Source: Nocardiopsis algeriensis (GTDB lineage Bacteria > Actinomycetota > Actinomycetes > Streptosporangiales > Streptosporangiaceae). From it: a DNA stretch of 64,000 nt. Shown one piece after another: positions 55,717 to 64,000 of the stretch (position 1 is its first letter; the number at the start of each line of letters is the position of its first letter). Under the pieces are notes generated by a model. It saw only the letters and a program-made list of their open reading frames with translations. It did no database searches and was not told where the DNA came from. Position numbers and translations under genes: made by a program. Where the stretch lies: contig NZ_JACHJO010000004.1 of assembly GCF_014203695.1 (NCBI RefSeq), forward strand, positions 248,001 to 312,000. Direction: 5' to 3'.

Positions 55717-56652
55717 TCAGTCCAGCTGCGGGGCAACCTTGGCGGCGACCAGCTCCAGGTGGTCCAGGTCCGCCATGTCCAGGACCTGGAGGTACATGCA
55801 CTCGGCCCCGATCTCGGCGAAGCGGCCGATCTTGTCGACCAGCTCGTCGGGCGTCCCCGCCAGGCCGTTGCGGCGCAGCTCGTCCACCTCGCGTCCGATC
55901 CGCCCCGCACGCTCGGCCACCTGGGCCTCGTCGCGGCCGACGCACAGCACCTGCGCGGCCGAGTAGGCCATGGGCCTCTCCCGCCCTGCCGCCGCGACCG
56001 CCTGCCGCGTGCGGTCGAAGGCGGCGGAGGTCTCCTCGACCGAGGCGAAGGGCACGTTGTACTCGTCGGCGAACGTGGCCGCCAGGCGCGGCGTGCGGCG
56101 CAGCCCCGTGCCGCCGATGAGCACCGGAGGTCGGGGGGACTGCTGCGGCTTGGGCAGGGCGGGCCCCTCCGACAGACGGTAGTGCTTGCCCTCGTAGCGG
56201 AACGTGTCGCCGGGTTCGGTGGCCCACAGGCCGGTGATGATGTCGAGCTGCTCCTCGTAGCGGTCGAAGCGCTCACGGGCGGTCAGGGGGAAGGGGATCC
56301 CGTAGGCGGAGTGCTCGTCCTCGAACCAGCCCGCGCCGAAGCCGAACTCGACCCGGCCGCCGCTCATACGGTCCACCTGCGCCACGGCGATGGCCAGCGG
56401 CCCCGGGTGGCGGAAGGTCGCGGCGGTCATCAGCGTGCCCAGGCGGATCCGCGAGGTCTCGCGGGCCAGCCCCGCCAGGGTGATCCAGGCGTCGGTCGGC
56501 CCCGGCAGGCCGGTGACATGGTCCCCCATGTGCAGATAGTGATCACTCCGGAACAGAGCGTCGAACCCCAACGCCTCGGTCGCCTTGGCGACGGCGAGCT
56601 GGTCCTCGTACGTGGCCCCCTGCTGGGGTTCCAGAAAGATCCTCAGGCGCAT
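55717..56652 (-). CDS. LLM-class F420-dependent oxidoreductase
   Basis: 311 residues from the ATG at 56652; one three codons earlier is possible. A luciferase-like TIM barrel: LEPQQGATYEDQLAVAKATE, LGFDALFRSDHY, RIRLGTLMTAATFRHPG, AQVDRMSGGRVEFGFGAGW and PPVLIGGTGLRRTPRLAATF. These blocks match actinobacterial F420-dependent enzymes rather than FMN luciferases. Its substrate is unknown. It is divergent from the sigma-factor operon. Confidence 0.88.
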   Translation of the reverse strand: MRLRIFLEPQQGATYEDQLAVAKATEALGFDALFRSDHYLHMGDHVTGLPGPTDAWITLAGLARETSRIRLGTLMTAATFRHPGPLAIAVAQVDRMSGGRVEFGFGAGWFEDEHSAYGIPFPLTARERFDRYEEQLDIITGLWATEPGDTFRYEGKHYRLSEGPALPKPQQSPRPPVLIGGTGLRRTPRLAATFADEYNVPFASVEETSAAFDRTRQAVAAAGRERPMAYSAAQVLCVGRDEAQVAERAGRIGREVDELRRNGLAGTPDELVDKIGRFAEIGAECMYLQVLDMADLDHLELVAAKVAPQLD

Positions 56653-56766
56653 ACGTCTCATTTTCGCCCACCGCGGCCGCCAACCCGCAACCGGCGCGCG
56701 GGTACTCTCGAAAAGGCCGGTCCCCGCCGGTGAACCGCTCCCCCGGCACGTGACGTTAGCCCTCCC

Positions 56767-57357
56767 GTGAAGTTCCTCCGCCGCTCGCGCCGACGCGCCC
56801 CCTCCTACGGTCCCGACAGCCCCGACCCGGTGCTCCTGTCCGCCGTGGCCTCGGGCGAGACCGAGGCCCTGGAGATCCTGCACCGCAGGCACGCCTCCTG
56901 GCTGCGGGCCCGCCTGCGCTACCGCTGCTCGGACACCGACCAGCTCGACGCCGCCCTCCAGGAGACCTTCCTCGCCGTCTGGAGGAACGCGGGCTCCTTC
57001 ACTCCGCGGGAGGGCGACGGAGACGCCGGCGCCTGGCTGTGGACCATCGCGATCCGCCAGCTCATCTCCCAGTTGCGCAAGCGGGCCAACCGCTGGATCG
57101 CCGAGACCGACCCCGAACCCTACGAGACCATCGGCGACGCCTCGGCCGAGGACACCGTGCTGCTCAACATCGAGCACGGCCCGCTGGGCGCCGCGCTGCA
57201 CTCGCTCTCCCCCGAGCTGCGGGCGGCCATACAGGCCACCGTGCTCGACGGGCTCACCGTCCGGGAGGCGGCGCAGATCCTGCAGATCCCCGAGGGCACC
57301 GTCAAGACACGGGTGATGCGCGCCAAGGCGCGCCTACGGGAGGCACTGACAACATGA
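56767..57357 (+). CDS. ECF-type RNA polymerase sigma factor
   Basis: 196 residues from a GTG at 56767. Region 2 (about 20-90: LLSAVASGETEALEILHRRH, ALQETFLAVWRNAGSF) and region 4 (about 140-195: LSPELRAAIQATVLDGLT, REAAQILQIPEGTVKTRVMR) are clear. Its stop overlaps the start of the zinc-finger membrane protein by four bases, as with a cognate anti-sigma factor. No obvious ECF-type -35/-10 was found before its own gene. It is the first of four coupled genes. Confidence 0.9.
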   Translation: MKFLRRSRRRAPSYGPDSPDPVLLSAVASGETEALEILHRRHASWLRARLRYRCSDTDQLDAALQETFLAVWRNAGSFTPREGDGDAGAWLWTIAIRQLISQLRKRANRWIAETDPEPYETIGDASAEDTVLLNIEHGPLGAALHSLSPELRAAIQATVLDGLTVREAAQILQIPEGTVKTRVMRAKARLREALTT

Positions 57358-58154
57358 GCTGGCACCTGACCCCTGCCCAGGCACACGAGTACGCGGCCCA
57401 CCGGGCCGACGAGATCACGGCGATGTCGGTGGAGGCCCATCTGATGCACTGCGCCCCCTGCCGTTCCCTGGTACCCACCGACGAGCAGTGGCTGGCCGAC
57501 AGCTGGGCGGAGCTGCGCGACGTCGTGGACCGGCCCCGCACCGGCCCGGTGGAGGCCCTGCTGGCCCGGACCGGCCTGGCCGAGAGCACCGCGAAGCTGC
57601 TCGCCGCAACTCCCCGCCTCTACCGGGCGTGGCTGGCCGCCACCGTGGCGGTGCTGGCCGCCGCGCTGCTGGCCGCCCACACCCTGCCCAAGGGTTCCCT
57701 GGTCTTCGTCTTCGTCGCTCCGGTCGTACCCCTGCTGGGGGTGGCCCTGGCCTACGGGCGCGGCGTCGACCCGGCGCACACGCTGACGTCGGTCACGCCG
57801 CTGGCTGGCCAGCGCCTGCTCTTCCTGCGCACGTGCGCGGTACTGGTCCCCGCGCTGACGCTGTGCACGGCGGTGGCGCTGCTCCTGCCGGGGACGACGG
57901 CACCGTGGACGGCGGCGCTGTGGCTGCTGCCCGCACTGACACTCGTGGCCGGCTCGCTCGTGCTGGGCCGCTGGATGCACCTGAGCGCGGCCGCCGGTGT
58001 CATGGGCAGCCTGTGGGCGGCGGCCCTGTTCACACTCTTCCTCGTCGAGCACTCCGCGCCCGTGGTGCTGCTGGCGCCCCCGTCCCAGGTGTGGTGGGGC
58101 ACGGCGCTGGCGCTCCTGCTGGGAACCCTCCTGCTGCGGGTGAGGACGGCGTGA
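57354..58154 (+). CDS. Membrane anti-sigma factor with zinc (ZAS) motif
   Basis: 266 residues. The N-terminal part has the zinc-binding H-x3-C-x2-C of ZAS anti-sigma domains (H29, C33, C36; EAHLMHCAPCRS). Six hydrophobic segments follow from about residue 95 to the end, more than the single helix of most anti-sigma factors. It probably holds the sigma factor at the membrane. Starts on the sigma stop (ATGA) and ends on the ATPase start (GTGA). Confidence 0.85.
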   Translation: MSWHLTPAQAHEYAAHRADEITAMSVEAHLMHCAPCRSLVPTDEQWLADSWAELRDVVDRPRTGPVEALLARTGLAESTAKLLAATPRLYRAWLAATVAVLAAALLAAHTLPKGSLVFVFVAPVVPLLGVALAYGRGVDPAHTLTSVTPLAGQRLLFLRTCAVLVPALTLCTAVALLLPGTTAPWTAALWLLPALTLVAGSLVLGRWMHLSAAAGVMGSLWAAALFTLFLVEHSAPVVLLAPPSQVWWGTALALLLGTLLLRVRTA

Positions 58155-59035
58155 GCGCCCCGGCCGCGGCACCGCCGGTACACGTCCGGGGGCTGGTCCG
58201 CCACTACGGCACCCGGACCGCCCTGAAGGGCGTCGACCTGTCGCTGGGCCGGGGGGTGACGGGCCTGCTGGGCCGCAACGGGGCCGGCAAGACCACACTT
58301 CTGCGCTGCCTGGCCACGGACCTGGAGGCGAGCGCGGGCGAGGTGCGCCTGTTCGGGCTCGACCCCGAGCGCGCGGCCGGGCGCACCGAGATCCGGAGGC
58401 GGCTGGGCTACCTGCCGCAGAACCCCGACTTCTACCCGCACTTCACGGTGTTCGGGCTGCTGGACTACATGGCCGTGCTCAAGGAGCTGGGGAGCCGCCG
58501 GGACCGCCACGACGAGGTGCGCCGCGTACTGGTGCGGACCGACCTGTACGACAGGCGCCACAGCCGGGTCCGGCGCCTGTCCGGAGGGATGCGCCAGCGC
58601 CTGGCGCTGGCCGCGGCCCTGCTGGGAGGGCCGGAGCTGCTGCTGCTGGACGAGCCCACGGTGGGGTTGGACCCCGAGCAGCGCATCCGCTTCCGCAGCC
58701 TGGTCTCGGAGCTGGCCGTGCACAGCACCGTGGTGCTGTCCACCCATCAGATCGAGGACGTGGCCGCGCTGTGCGGGCGCATCCTGTGTCTGGACCGGGG
58801 GCGGGTGATCTTCGACGGCACCCCCGGCGACCTGGTGGAACGGGCCCGGGGCCGGGTGTGGGAAGGCGCCGGCGACCCCGGCGACGGCTGCACCTCCTGG
58901 CGGCTGGCCGACGGCCGCCACCGCGTACTGACCCCGCACGGCACCGACTCGCCCGGCGGGGGTTTCACCGCCGTGGAGCCCTCGCTGGAGGACGCCTACC
59001 TCCTGTACACGGGCATGGACAGGGGGCGGGGTTGA
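58151..59035 (+). CDS. ABC transporter ATP-binding protein
   Basis: 294 residues from a GTG overlapping the preceding stop. Walker A GRNGAGKTT, signature LSGGMRQR, Walker B LLLLDEPTVGLD and the switch histidine in STHQIED are intact. The order resembles drug/bacteriocin or ABC-2 type exporters (YxlF, CcmA-like). The C-terminal 70 residues, beyond the ATPase core, are unusual and Gly-rich. The partner is the membrane protein that follows, which has at least ten hydrophobic segments. Confidence 0.92.
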   Translation: MSAPAAAPPVHVRGLVRHYGTRTALKGVDLSLGRGVTGLLGRNGAGKTTLLRCLATDLEASAGEVRLFGLDPERAAGRTEIRRRLGYLPQNPDFYPHFTVFGLLDYMAVLKELGSRRDRHDEVRRVLVRTDLYDRRHSRVRRLSGGMRQRLALAAALLGGPELLLLDEPTVGLDPEQRIRFRSLVSELAVHSTVVLSTHQIEDVAALCGRILCLDRGRVIFDGTPGDLVERARGRVWEGAGDPGDGCTSWRLADGRHRVLTPHGTDSPGGGFTAVEPSLEDAYLLYTGMDRGRG

Positions 59036-60567
59036 GACGGCACGCCGCGGCCTTCCTGCGGCTGACATGGTTCAACTCCCGGCGTCTGGCCACCAGCCCC
59101 TTCCTGCTGCTCGGGGCCGCCGCCGCGGGCGCCATGGTGTGGAGCCTGCGGGGGATCGAGCGCACGGGAACGGCGGAGAGCTGGTACAACGAGCTCTCCA
59201 CCCTGGCCGTGCTGGTCGCCCTGGCGATGTTCGCCGCGGTGACGCCGGCGGCGGTGCGCGAGGCCCGACACCCCGGGACGCCCGTCGCACCGCTGGGCCG
59301 TACGGCAAGGCTCCTGGCGCTGCTGACCGCGGCCGTACTGGTGAGCTGTGCCGCCCAGGCCGCGGGGACGGCAGTGCTGTACCACACCTACGACCACCCA
59401 CTGCCCGGGGTGGTGAGCCCGTACGCCGTCCCGGTCCCCTTCGCCACGGCGGCCTCGGGAGCGGTGACCGGCATCGCCCTGGCCTCGTGGACGCGCTCCT
59501 ACCTGCCGCTGCTCCTGCTCGCCCTGGGCGGCCCCGGCTACGTTCTCTACGCGACGCTCGCCGCCTCCAGCCGGATGGGCTGGACCATGGGCAGGATGGA
59601 GCAGGTGGCCTACCAGCTCCACAACCCCTTCATCGTGCAGACCCCTTCGCTCACCGGGGTGAGCCTGCTGTCCCTGGCCTACGCGCTGCTGGTCCTGGCC
59701 GCCCTGGCCGCGCTGGCCCTGGCCGCGCGACGGCGCGGGGCCGTCCTGTTCGTGTCCCTGGGGACCGCGGTCGCCCTGTTGGCGGGTGCCGCGGGCACCG
59801 CCCTCCACGGTCGGCACACCTACCCCTGGGGCACGCCGATCCCCGACAGCGAGGTGTACGGCCACAGCGGTGCCTCCCCCTGCCGGGAGCTGGAGGGCAT
59901 CACCTACTGCCCGCTGCCCGGTTACGAGTCCTGGACCGGTCTCTGGCACTCCGTGCTCGGGCCCGCGATGGCCCAGCTGCCGGAGGAGGCACGCAAGCCC
60001 GTGCTGTGGCAGGACAGCCATGCCTACACGAGGGAGATGGAGCTGCCCCCGGGACGGGGCATGGTGGTCTACGACCACGCCGATCCCGGATCGGGGTACT
60101 GGGAGGCCTGGCTGATCGCCGATGCCGCCCGCATCGCCCTGAACATGGACTTCACCCCGCACCGGGCACCGTGCCGGGCGACCGGTCAGGCGCGCATCAC
60201 GGTGGCCCCCTGGCTGTTCGACCTGCCCGACACGCTCTCCGCCCTCGAAAAGGCCGAGATCACGGCCGCGTACCTGACCGACCACACCCCCGCGCCCGCC
60301 GACCTGGAGCTGGTCCGCGCCCTGGAGGAGCTTCCCCGGGAGAGGGTGCGCCAGGCCCTGCACCTGCACTGGGACCGCCTGGTGTCGGGAGAGCTGGGTT
60401 CGGTGGAACTCGCCGAGGAGCTGGGTGTGGTCCTGGAGAGTCCGGCGGACACCCCGATGAGCGCCTCGGACTGGGATCTGCTGTCGCCGCTGCTGTCCTC
60501 TCAGCAGTGGGGCGAGGGCTATCCCGTCTGGAACGCCGATGCCGACGTGTGCGGGCGCGCTTCCTGA
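59032..60567 (+). CDS. Membrane protein, likely permease of the adjacent ATPase
   Basis: 511 residues from a TTG overlapping the ATPase stop (TTGA). About seven hydrophobic segments fill residues 20-260; the remaining 250 residues are mostly soluble, with four cysteines (two in PCRELEGITYCPLPG) and an acidic tail. I do not recognise the family by sequence. Its place, coupled to an ABC ATPase and a sigma/anti-sigma pair, suggests the exporter subunit. The soluble part has metallopeptidase- or gluzincin-like size but no HExxH. Confidence 0.75.
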   Translation: MRRHAAAFLRLTWFNSRRLATSPFLLLGAAAAGAMVWSLRGIERTGTAESWYNELSTLAVLVALAMFAAVTPAAVREARHPGTPVAPLGRTARLLALLTAAVLVSCAAQAAGTAVLYHTYDHPLPGVVSPYAVPVPFATAASGAVTGIALASWTRSYLPLLLLALGGPGYVLYATLAASSRMGWTMGRMEQVAYQLHNPFIVQTPSLTGVSLLSLAYALLVLAALAALALAARRRGAVLFVSLGTAVALLAGAAGTALHGRHTYPWGTPIPDSEVYGHSGASPCRELEGITYCPLPGYESWTGLWHSVLGPAMAQLPEEARKPVLWQDSHAYTREMELPPGRGMVVYDHADPGSGYWEAWLIADAARIALNMDFTPHRAPCRATGQARITVAPWLFDLPDTLSALEKAEITAAYLTDHTPAPADLELVRALEELPRERVRQALHLHWDRLVSGELGSVELAEELGVVLESPADTPMSASDWDLLSPLLSSQQWGEGYPVWNADADVCGRAS

Positions 60568-60633
60568 CCGCAGGGACCTCGCGGAACGCGCTCCGACCTG
60601 CATCTATGAACCTGGCCACAGCACGGGACATTT

Positions 60634-60664
60634 TTGGCTTACATTACCGAATGATAAATATAAT
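60634..60664 (+). promoter_or_regulatory. Promoter of the LPxTG-protein gene
   Basis: A consensus -10 TATAAT at 60659-60664 in a strikingly A+T-rich patch (60630-60690); TTGGCT at 60634-60639 is a possible -35 with a long 19-base spacer. The predicted start is about 55 bases before the gene. Confidence 0.55.
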
Positions 60665-60725
60665 CACTATTGTCCCAATTGTCGCTTTTGGCAGTTTCGT
60701 GGTCGCTACCGCAAGGTGAGTTCTC

Positions 60726-61799
60726 TTGACCGTCGCCCGCATGCTCGCAGGAACCGTCGTCCCCGCCGCCCTCCTGGGTGCCTCGGTGCTGTCCGCACCA
60801 GCCCAGGCGGACACGGCGTTCCCGGCGAGCGCGGGCAGCACACTGGTCGGCCTGTCCGCCACCCACGCGGAGGGCACCACCGAAGGTGTGTGGGGCCGGG
60901 TCTACACCAGTTCCGAGGTGGGCGGAGAGTACCCCTCGGCGGACCTCTCCTCCGACCCCAGCGGGCTGCTCGACCTCGCCACCGTCGGCGGGAGCGAGTC
61001 CCTCGTGAACACCACGGCGTCCGGCGGGGGCCGCGCCGAGGCCGAGGCCTCCATCAGCGGCGGCTTCGAGCTGCGGCTGCCGGGCTACCAGGCACCGGCG
61101 GTCGGCCTGGCCACCCTCCACCACTCCCTCAGGTGCGACTTCTCGGGCAACCTGGAATGGGAGAGCAGGCTCGACGGCGGCTCGGGCGGCAACGACCACG
61201 TGGTCACCGTGTTCGGAACTCCGATTCCGGTGGACGAACCGCGGGTGAGCACCACCGTCCCGGTCCCCGGCCAGGACATGACCGCCGACGTCACCGTCGA
61301 GAACGCCGAGCCGACCGACCCCACCGCCGCCGGCGGCGACCTCTACACCCGTGTGACCGCCGAGGCCGACGGGGCCACTCTGTTCGACCTGACCCTGGGC
61401 GCGGTCTCCGTCGACTGCTCCGAGGCCGCAGCCGGCGCCGGGGAGGAGCCCGCCGGTGAGCCCCCGGCCGAGACGGAGAGCGCACCGCCCCGGGCCGACG
61501 GCGAACCCCGAGGCGGAACCCCCGGCGAGGAGGAGCCGGTCCCCGGGACCGGAGTCCCCGAGCCCGGCGCCGACGCACCCGGCAGCCCGGAGGGCTCCGA
61601 GAGCACGCGGCCGGACCCGCAGGACAACGACGCCACCGGCGGGACCGAGGAGGCCGACGGCGGGTCCGGAGAGACGGACGGCACCCGCGCCACCGGCGGC
61701 CTGCCCGTCACCGGCGGCGCACTGGCCGGACTGATCGCACTCGGCCTGCTCACCGCCGGTATCGGCGGCCTGGCCCTGCGCCTCGCCCGCAGGAACTGA
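60726..61799 (+). CDS. Sortase-anchored surface protein (LPxTG)
   Basis: 357 residues from a TTG at 60726 (AAGGTGAG upstream); an ATG five codons later is possible. Signal peptide ending SAPAQA, a beta-rich choice-of-anchor-like domain to about 240 with two cysteines (LRCDFSG and VDCSE), an acidic Glu/Gly/Pro linker, then LPVTG at 326-330, a hydrophobic helix and ARRN tail. Sortase should attach it to the wall. No sortase gene is in the window. Convergent with the methyltransferase; only ten bases separate the stops. Confidence 0.85.
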   Translation: MTVARMLAGTVVPAALLGASVLSAPAQADTAFPASAGSTLVGLSATHAEGTTEGVWGRVYTSSEVGGEYPSADLSSDPSGLLDLATVGGSESLVNTTASGGGRAEAEASISGGFELRLPGYQAPAVGLATLHHSLRCDFSGNLEWESRLDGGSGGNDHVVTVFGTPIPVDEPRVSTTVPVPGQDMTADVTVENAEPTDPTAAGGDLYTRVTAEADGATLFDLTLGAVSVDCSEAAAGAGEEPAGEPPAETESAPPRADGEPRGGTPGEEEPVPGTGVPEPGADAPGSPEGSESTRPDPQDNDATGGTEEADGGSGETDGTRATGGLPVTGGALAGLIALGLLTAGIGGLALRLARRN

Positions 61800-61809
61800 C
61801 CGTCCTCCC

Positions 61810-63096
61810 TCAGTCCTGGAGGTGGCGGCGCGCCGGGCGCACGGGCTCCAGGACGGCCAGGCACTCCACGTGGTGGGTCATGGGGAAGGCGTCGAAGGCG
61901 CGCAGCGCCACCAGCCGGTAGCCGCTGCGGTCGAACTCCGCGAGGTCGCGGGCGAGGGTGGCCGGGTCGCAGGAGACGTAGGCGACCTTCCTGGGCCGCG
62001 TGCCCGCGATGGAGCGGACCACCTCCGCGCCGGCGCCCGACCGCGGCGGGTCCAGGACGACGAGGTCGGCGTGCACATCGGCCCACTCGCGCATCTGGGC
62101 CGCCACGTCGCCCTGCTCGATCCGGGCCTGCTCCATGTCCCGCAGGTTGCGGCGGGCGTCGCGCACGGCCTCGCTTCCGCTCTCCACACCCATGGTGCGG
62201 CCCTCCGGGCCCACCGCCTCGGCGAGCGCTGCGGTGAACAGGCCCACGCCGCAGTACAGGTCCAGGGCGGTCTCCCCCTCCCCGGGCTCCAGGGCCTCCA
62301 TGACCGCGCCGGTCAGGACGTCCGCGGCGGCCGGGTGGACCTGCCAGAAGCTGTTCGCGCCGAGGCGGTACTCGCGGCCGGCCGCGTTCTCGCGCACACC
62401 GCGGCGTCCGCGCACGTGCTGGACACGTCCGCCCTTGAAGCGGCGCAGCACGGCGGCGGGGGCTCCGAGCTCGGGCAGGGGGCCCAGCTTGGAACCGGTC
62501 GGGGTGACCACGACGGCGCGGTCGCCGCTGGTGGCCGAGGCGACCGCCTCCACGTCGCGCACCCCCTCCCAGCGCACCCGGGGGATGCCCAGGTCCGCCA
62601 CCCCCGGAGAGGCGATCAGGCAGCGGTCGACGGGTTCGACCTCGTGGGAGCGGTGGCGGCGCAGGCCGGCGCGGCCCTCGGAGTCGACGGTGAAGCGCAC
62701 CCGGGTGCGCCAGCCCAGACCGTCCGGTGTGCCGGGCAGCTCCTCCACGACGACCTCGCGGTCGATCCCGGCGATGCGGCGCAGCTGCTCGGAGACCACC
62801 TGGGCCTTGATGCGGCGCTGGGCCTCGGGAGCCGCGTGCTGCCAGTCGCAGCCGCCGCAGCGGCCCGGACCGGCGAACGGGCAGGGTGCCTGGACGCGGT
62901 CGGGGGAGGCGGTGAGCACCTCCACGGCGTCGCCGCGCAGGAAGCGGCTGGTCTGCTCGGTGACGCGCACGCGCACGCGCTCTCCCGGCAGCGCGTGGCG
63001 GACGAACACCACCTGCTCGTCACGGCGCCCCACACACCAGCCGCCGTGGGCGGCACCCTCGACGGTGATCTCGAACTCGTGTCCCACTAGGGTCAT
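61810..63096 (-). CDS. 23S rRNA (uracil-C5)-methyltransferase, RlmD/RumA type
   Basis: 428 residues from the ATG at 63096 (GGGAGGA upstream). An N-terminal TRAM domain, then four cluster cysteines, C72, C80, C83 and C159, with a C-x7-C first spacing. The SAM site is LDLYCGVGLFTAAL, and the nucleophile is C376 in YVSCDPATLARD. It methylates U1939 or a related uracil of 23S rRNA with SAM. TrmA-type tRNA methylation cannot be excluded. Divergent from the trkA pair. Confidence 0.92.
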   Translation of the reverse strand: MTLVGHEFEITVEGAAHGGWCVGRRDEQVVFVRHALPGERVRVRVTEQTSRFLRGDAVEVLTASPDRVQAPCPFAGPGRCGGCDWQHAAPEAQRRIKAQVVSEQLRRIAGIDREVVVEELPGTPDGLGWRTRVRFTVDSEGRAGLRRHRSHEVEPVDRCLIASPGVADLGIPRVRWEGVRDVEAVASATSGDRAVVVTPTGSKLGPLPELGAPAAVLRRFKGGRVQHVRGRRGVRENAAGREYRLGANSFWQVHPAAADVLTGAVMEALEPGEGETALDLYCGVGLFTAALAEAVGPEGRTMGVESGSEAVRDARRNLRDMEQARIEQGDVAAQMREWADVHADLVVLDPPRSGAGAEVVRSIAGTRPRKVAYVSCDPATLARDLAEFDRSGYRLVALRAFDAFPMTHHVECLAVLEPVRPARRHLQD

Positions 63097-63300
63097 GGCG
63101 GGGTCCTCCCGGGTCGGTGCTGTCGCGGAGCTGCCGCGCTGTTGTCGCGGTGAACTGCCTGTACAGCCACCAAACGTCCCCAATCTACCGGCCTTCGAAG
63201 GCCGTCCGGACAGGTCCGTGCGGAGGGCCCCGAGGCGGTGTGCCAAGGTGTCCTTGCGGCACGGCGCCCGTGCCCGGAGGCGGCTCGACGGGAGTGGAAG

Positions 63301-63975
63301 GTGCACATCGTGATCATGGGGTGCGGCCGCGTGGGTTCCACGCTGGCGCACACCCTGGTTGACCTGGGACACACGGTGGCGGTGATCGACCAGGACCCCG
63401 AGGCGTTCCGGCGCCTGCGCGGGGACACCGCCAAGTACGCGGTACGCGGGGTGGGCTACGACCGCGAGGTGCTGCTCGCCGCGGGGATCGATCGGGCGGG
63501 CGCGTTCGCGGCGGTCAGCAACGGTGACAACTCCAACATCATCGCGGCCCGGGTCGCCCGCGAGACCTTCGGCGTGGAGAACGTGGTGGCGCGCATCTAC
63601 GACCCCCGCCGCGCCGAGGTCTACCAGAGGCTGGGCATCCCCACGGTCGCCACGGTGCGCTGGACCGCCGACGCGGTCCTGCGGCGCATGGTGCCCGGCG
63701 ACGAGCGGGCCCCCGCCGGACCCGAGTGGCACGACGCCTCCGGAACCCTGGCCATGGACGCGCTCCCCCTGCCCGCGGGATGGACCGGAAGAACGGTGGG
63801 CGAGCTGGAGGAGCGCGCCCCGCTGCGGGTGGTCTACCTCTCCAGGCGGGGCCGGATCGTCCTGGCGCGCTCGGCCGAGCCGCTGGAGGAGGGCGACATG
63901 CTGCACGTGGTCGCGCACAACCGGGACCTGGGCGGGCTGGCCGAGCGGCTGCACGACGACGAGGCTGGTGAATGA
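63301..63975 (+). CDS. TrkA-type potassium-uptake regulator, first of two
   Basis: 224 residues from a GTG at 63301 (GGGAG upstream). An N-terminal Rossmann RCK domain (VHIVIMGCGRVGSTLAHTLV, then VAVIDQDPEAFRRLRG) binds nucleotide, and a TrkA-C domain follows at about 140-215. It should gate a Trk/Ktr potassium channel from the cytoplasm. The next gene overlaps it by four bases (ATGA) and begins in the same way, as in the CeoB-CeoC pair of actinobacteria. Confidence 0.9.
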   Translation: MHIVIMGCGRVGSTLAHTLVDLGHTVAVIDQDPEAFRRLRGDTAKYAVRGVGYDREVLLAAGIDRAGAFAAVSNGDNSNIIAARVARETFGVENVVARIYDPRRAEVYQRLGIPTVATVRWTADAVLRRMVPGDERAPAGPEWHDASGTLAMDALPLPAGWTGRTVGELEERAPLRVVYLSRRGRIVLARSAEPLEEGDMLHVVAHNRDLGGLAERLHDDEAGE

Positions 63976-64000
63976 GGATGCGGATCGCCATCGCGGGCGC
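63972..64000 (+). CDS. Second TrkA-type protein, start only
   Basis: Only the first nine codons (MRMRIAIAG) are in the window. The ATG overlaps the preceding stop. The opening is that of a Rossmann RCK domain, so a second TrkA subunit is likely, by the neighbour's arrangement. Confidence 0.6.

Noticed and set aside
60644-60880. Small minus-strand frame in the A+T-rich patch
   Set aside because: It runs against the LPxTG gene and has no ribosome site or recognisable feature.

Overview
The window is 64 kb of very G+C-rich chromosome with dense codon use ending in G or C, many GTG and TTG starts, and gene pairs that overlap by 1-4 bases. The gene set is that of a filamentous actinomycete: HemQ with a coproporphyrinogen oxidase, a DUF3000-RNase D pair, a thiolase-FadB pair, Dxs, actinobacterial AcnA, a 4Fe-4S APS reductase, FprA and TrkA. 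Nocardiopsis or a close relative is my best guess. That is an inference from gene content and style, not a database result. No rRNA, tRNA, CRISPR array, transposase, integrase or phage gene was found; this looks like ordinary core chromosome with small accessory patches.

Layout. 1-3.6 kb: three leftward membrane-protein genes. 3.6-7.4 kb: a rightward sulfur-assimilation unit (29-codon Cys leader peptide, siroheme sulfite/nitrite reductase, small zinc ribbon, APS reductase, sirohydrochlorin chelatase-like protein). 7.4-8.6 kb: a DUF5713-type gene, a decayed duplicate of the chelatase 3' end, and a small heat-shock protein. 8.7-15.9 kb: AidB-like acyl-CoA dehydrogenase, GlgX, a RibD-like reductase, a GntR regulator, a small membrane protein and MsrB. 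16.1-17.6 kb: phosphatidylserine decarboxylase and synthase. 17.6-22.1 kb: haem genes hemQ, cgoX/hemY and hemE around a DUF4349 lipoprotein. 22.4-29 kb: DUF3000, RNase D, a TPR protein, thiolase and a FadB-type enzyme. 29-32.9 kb: a SodC-like lipoprotein, and an MMPL exporter divergent from its likely TetR repressor. 33-40 kb: a zinc metallopeptidase, FprA, Dxs, a TauE/SafE permease and a StyA-like flavoprotein monooxygenase. 40.4-45.2 kb: a xylose/ribose-type ABC importer under a ROK regulator. 45.5-51.7 kb: a P-loop kinase-like protein, a Ser/Thr kinase, and two paralogous membrane proteins sharing an unfamiliar PLHG/CxxC C-terminal domain. 51.8-55.3 kb: a SRPBCC protein with apparent stress-sigma promoters, and aconitase. 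55.7-60.6 kb: a luciferase-like oxidoreductase, then a translationally coupled ECF sigma / zinc anti-sigma / ABC ATPase / membrane-protein operon. 60.7-64 kb: an LPxTG surface protein, an RlmD/RumA-type 23S rRNA methyltransferase and the TrkA potassium-uptake pair (the second cut by the window end).

How parts fit together. The chelatase-like protein can supply siroheme to the reductase, and the APS reductase supplies its sulfite; the Cys leader probably tunes the set to cysteine supply. HemE, CgoX and HemQ belong to the coproporphyrin-dependent haem route. Psd uses the product of PssA. The ROK regulator probably controls the sugar importer, and the TetR protein probably controls the MMPL exporter. 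Convergent or tail-ending genes are separated by long, nearly perfect G+C-rich hairpins, usually without a U-tract.

The least explained items are the PLHG/CxxC paralogues beside a Ser/Thr kinase, the sigma/anti-sigma/ABC operon, a pair of MarR-like palindromes with no MarR gene nearby, a 36-base dispersed repeat, and the chelatase relic.
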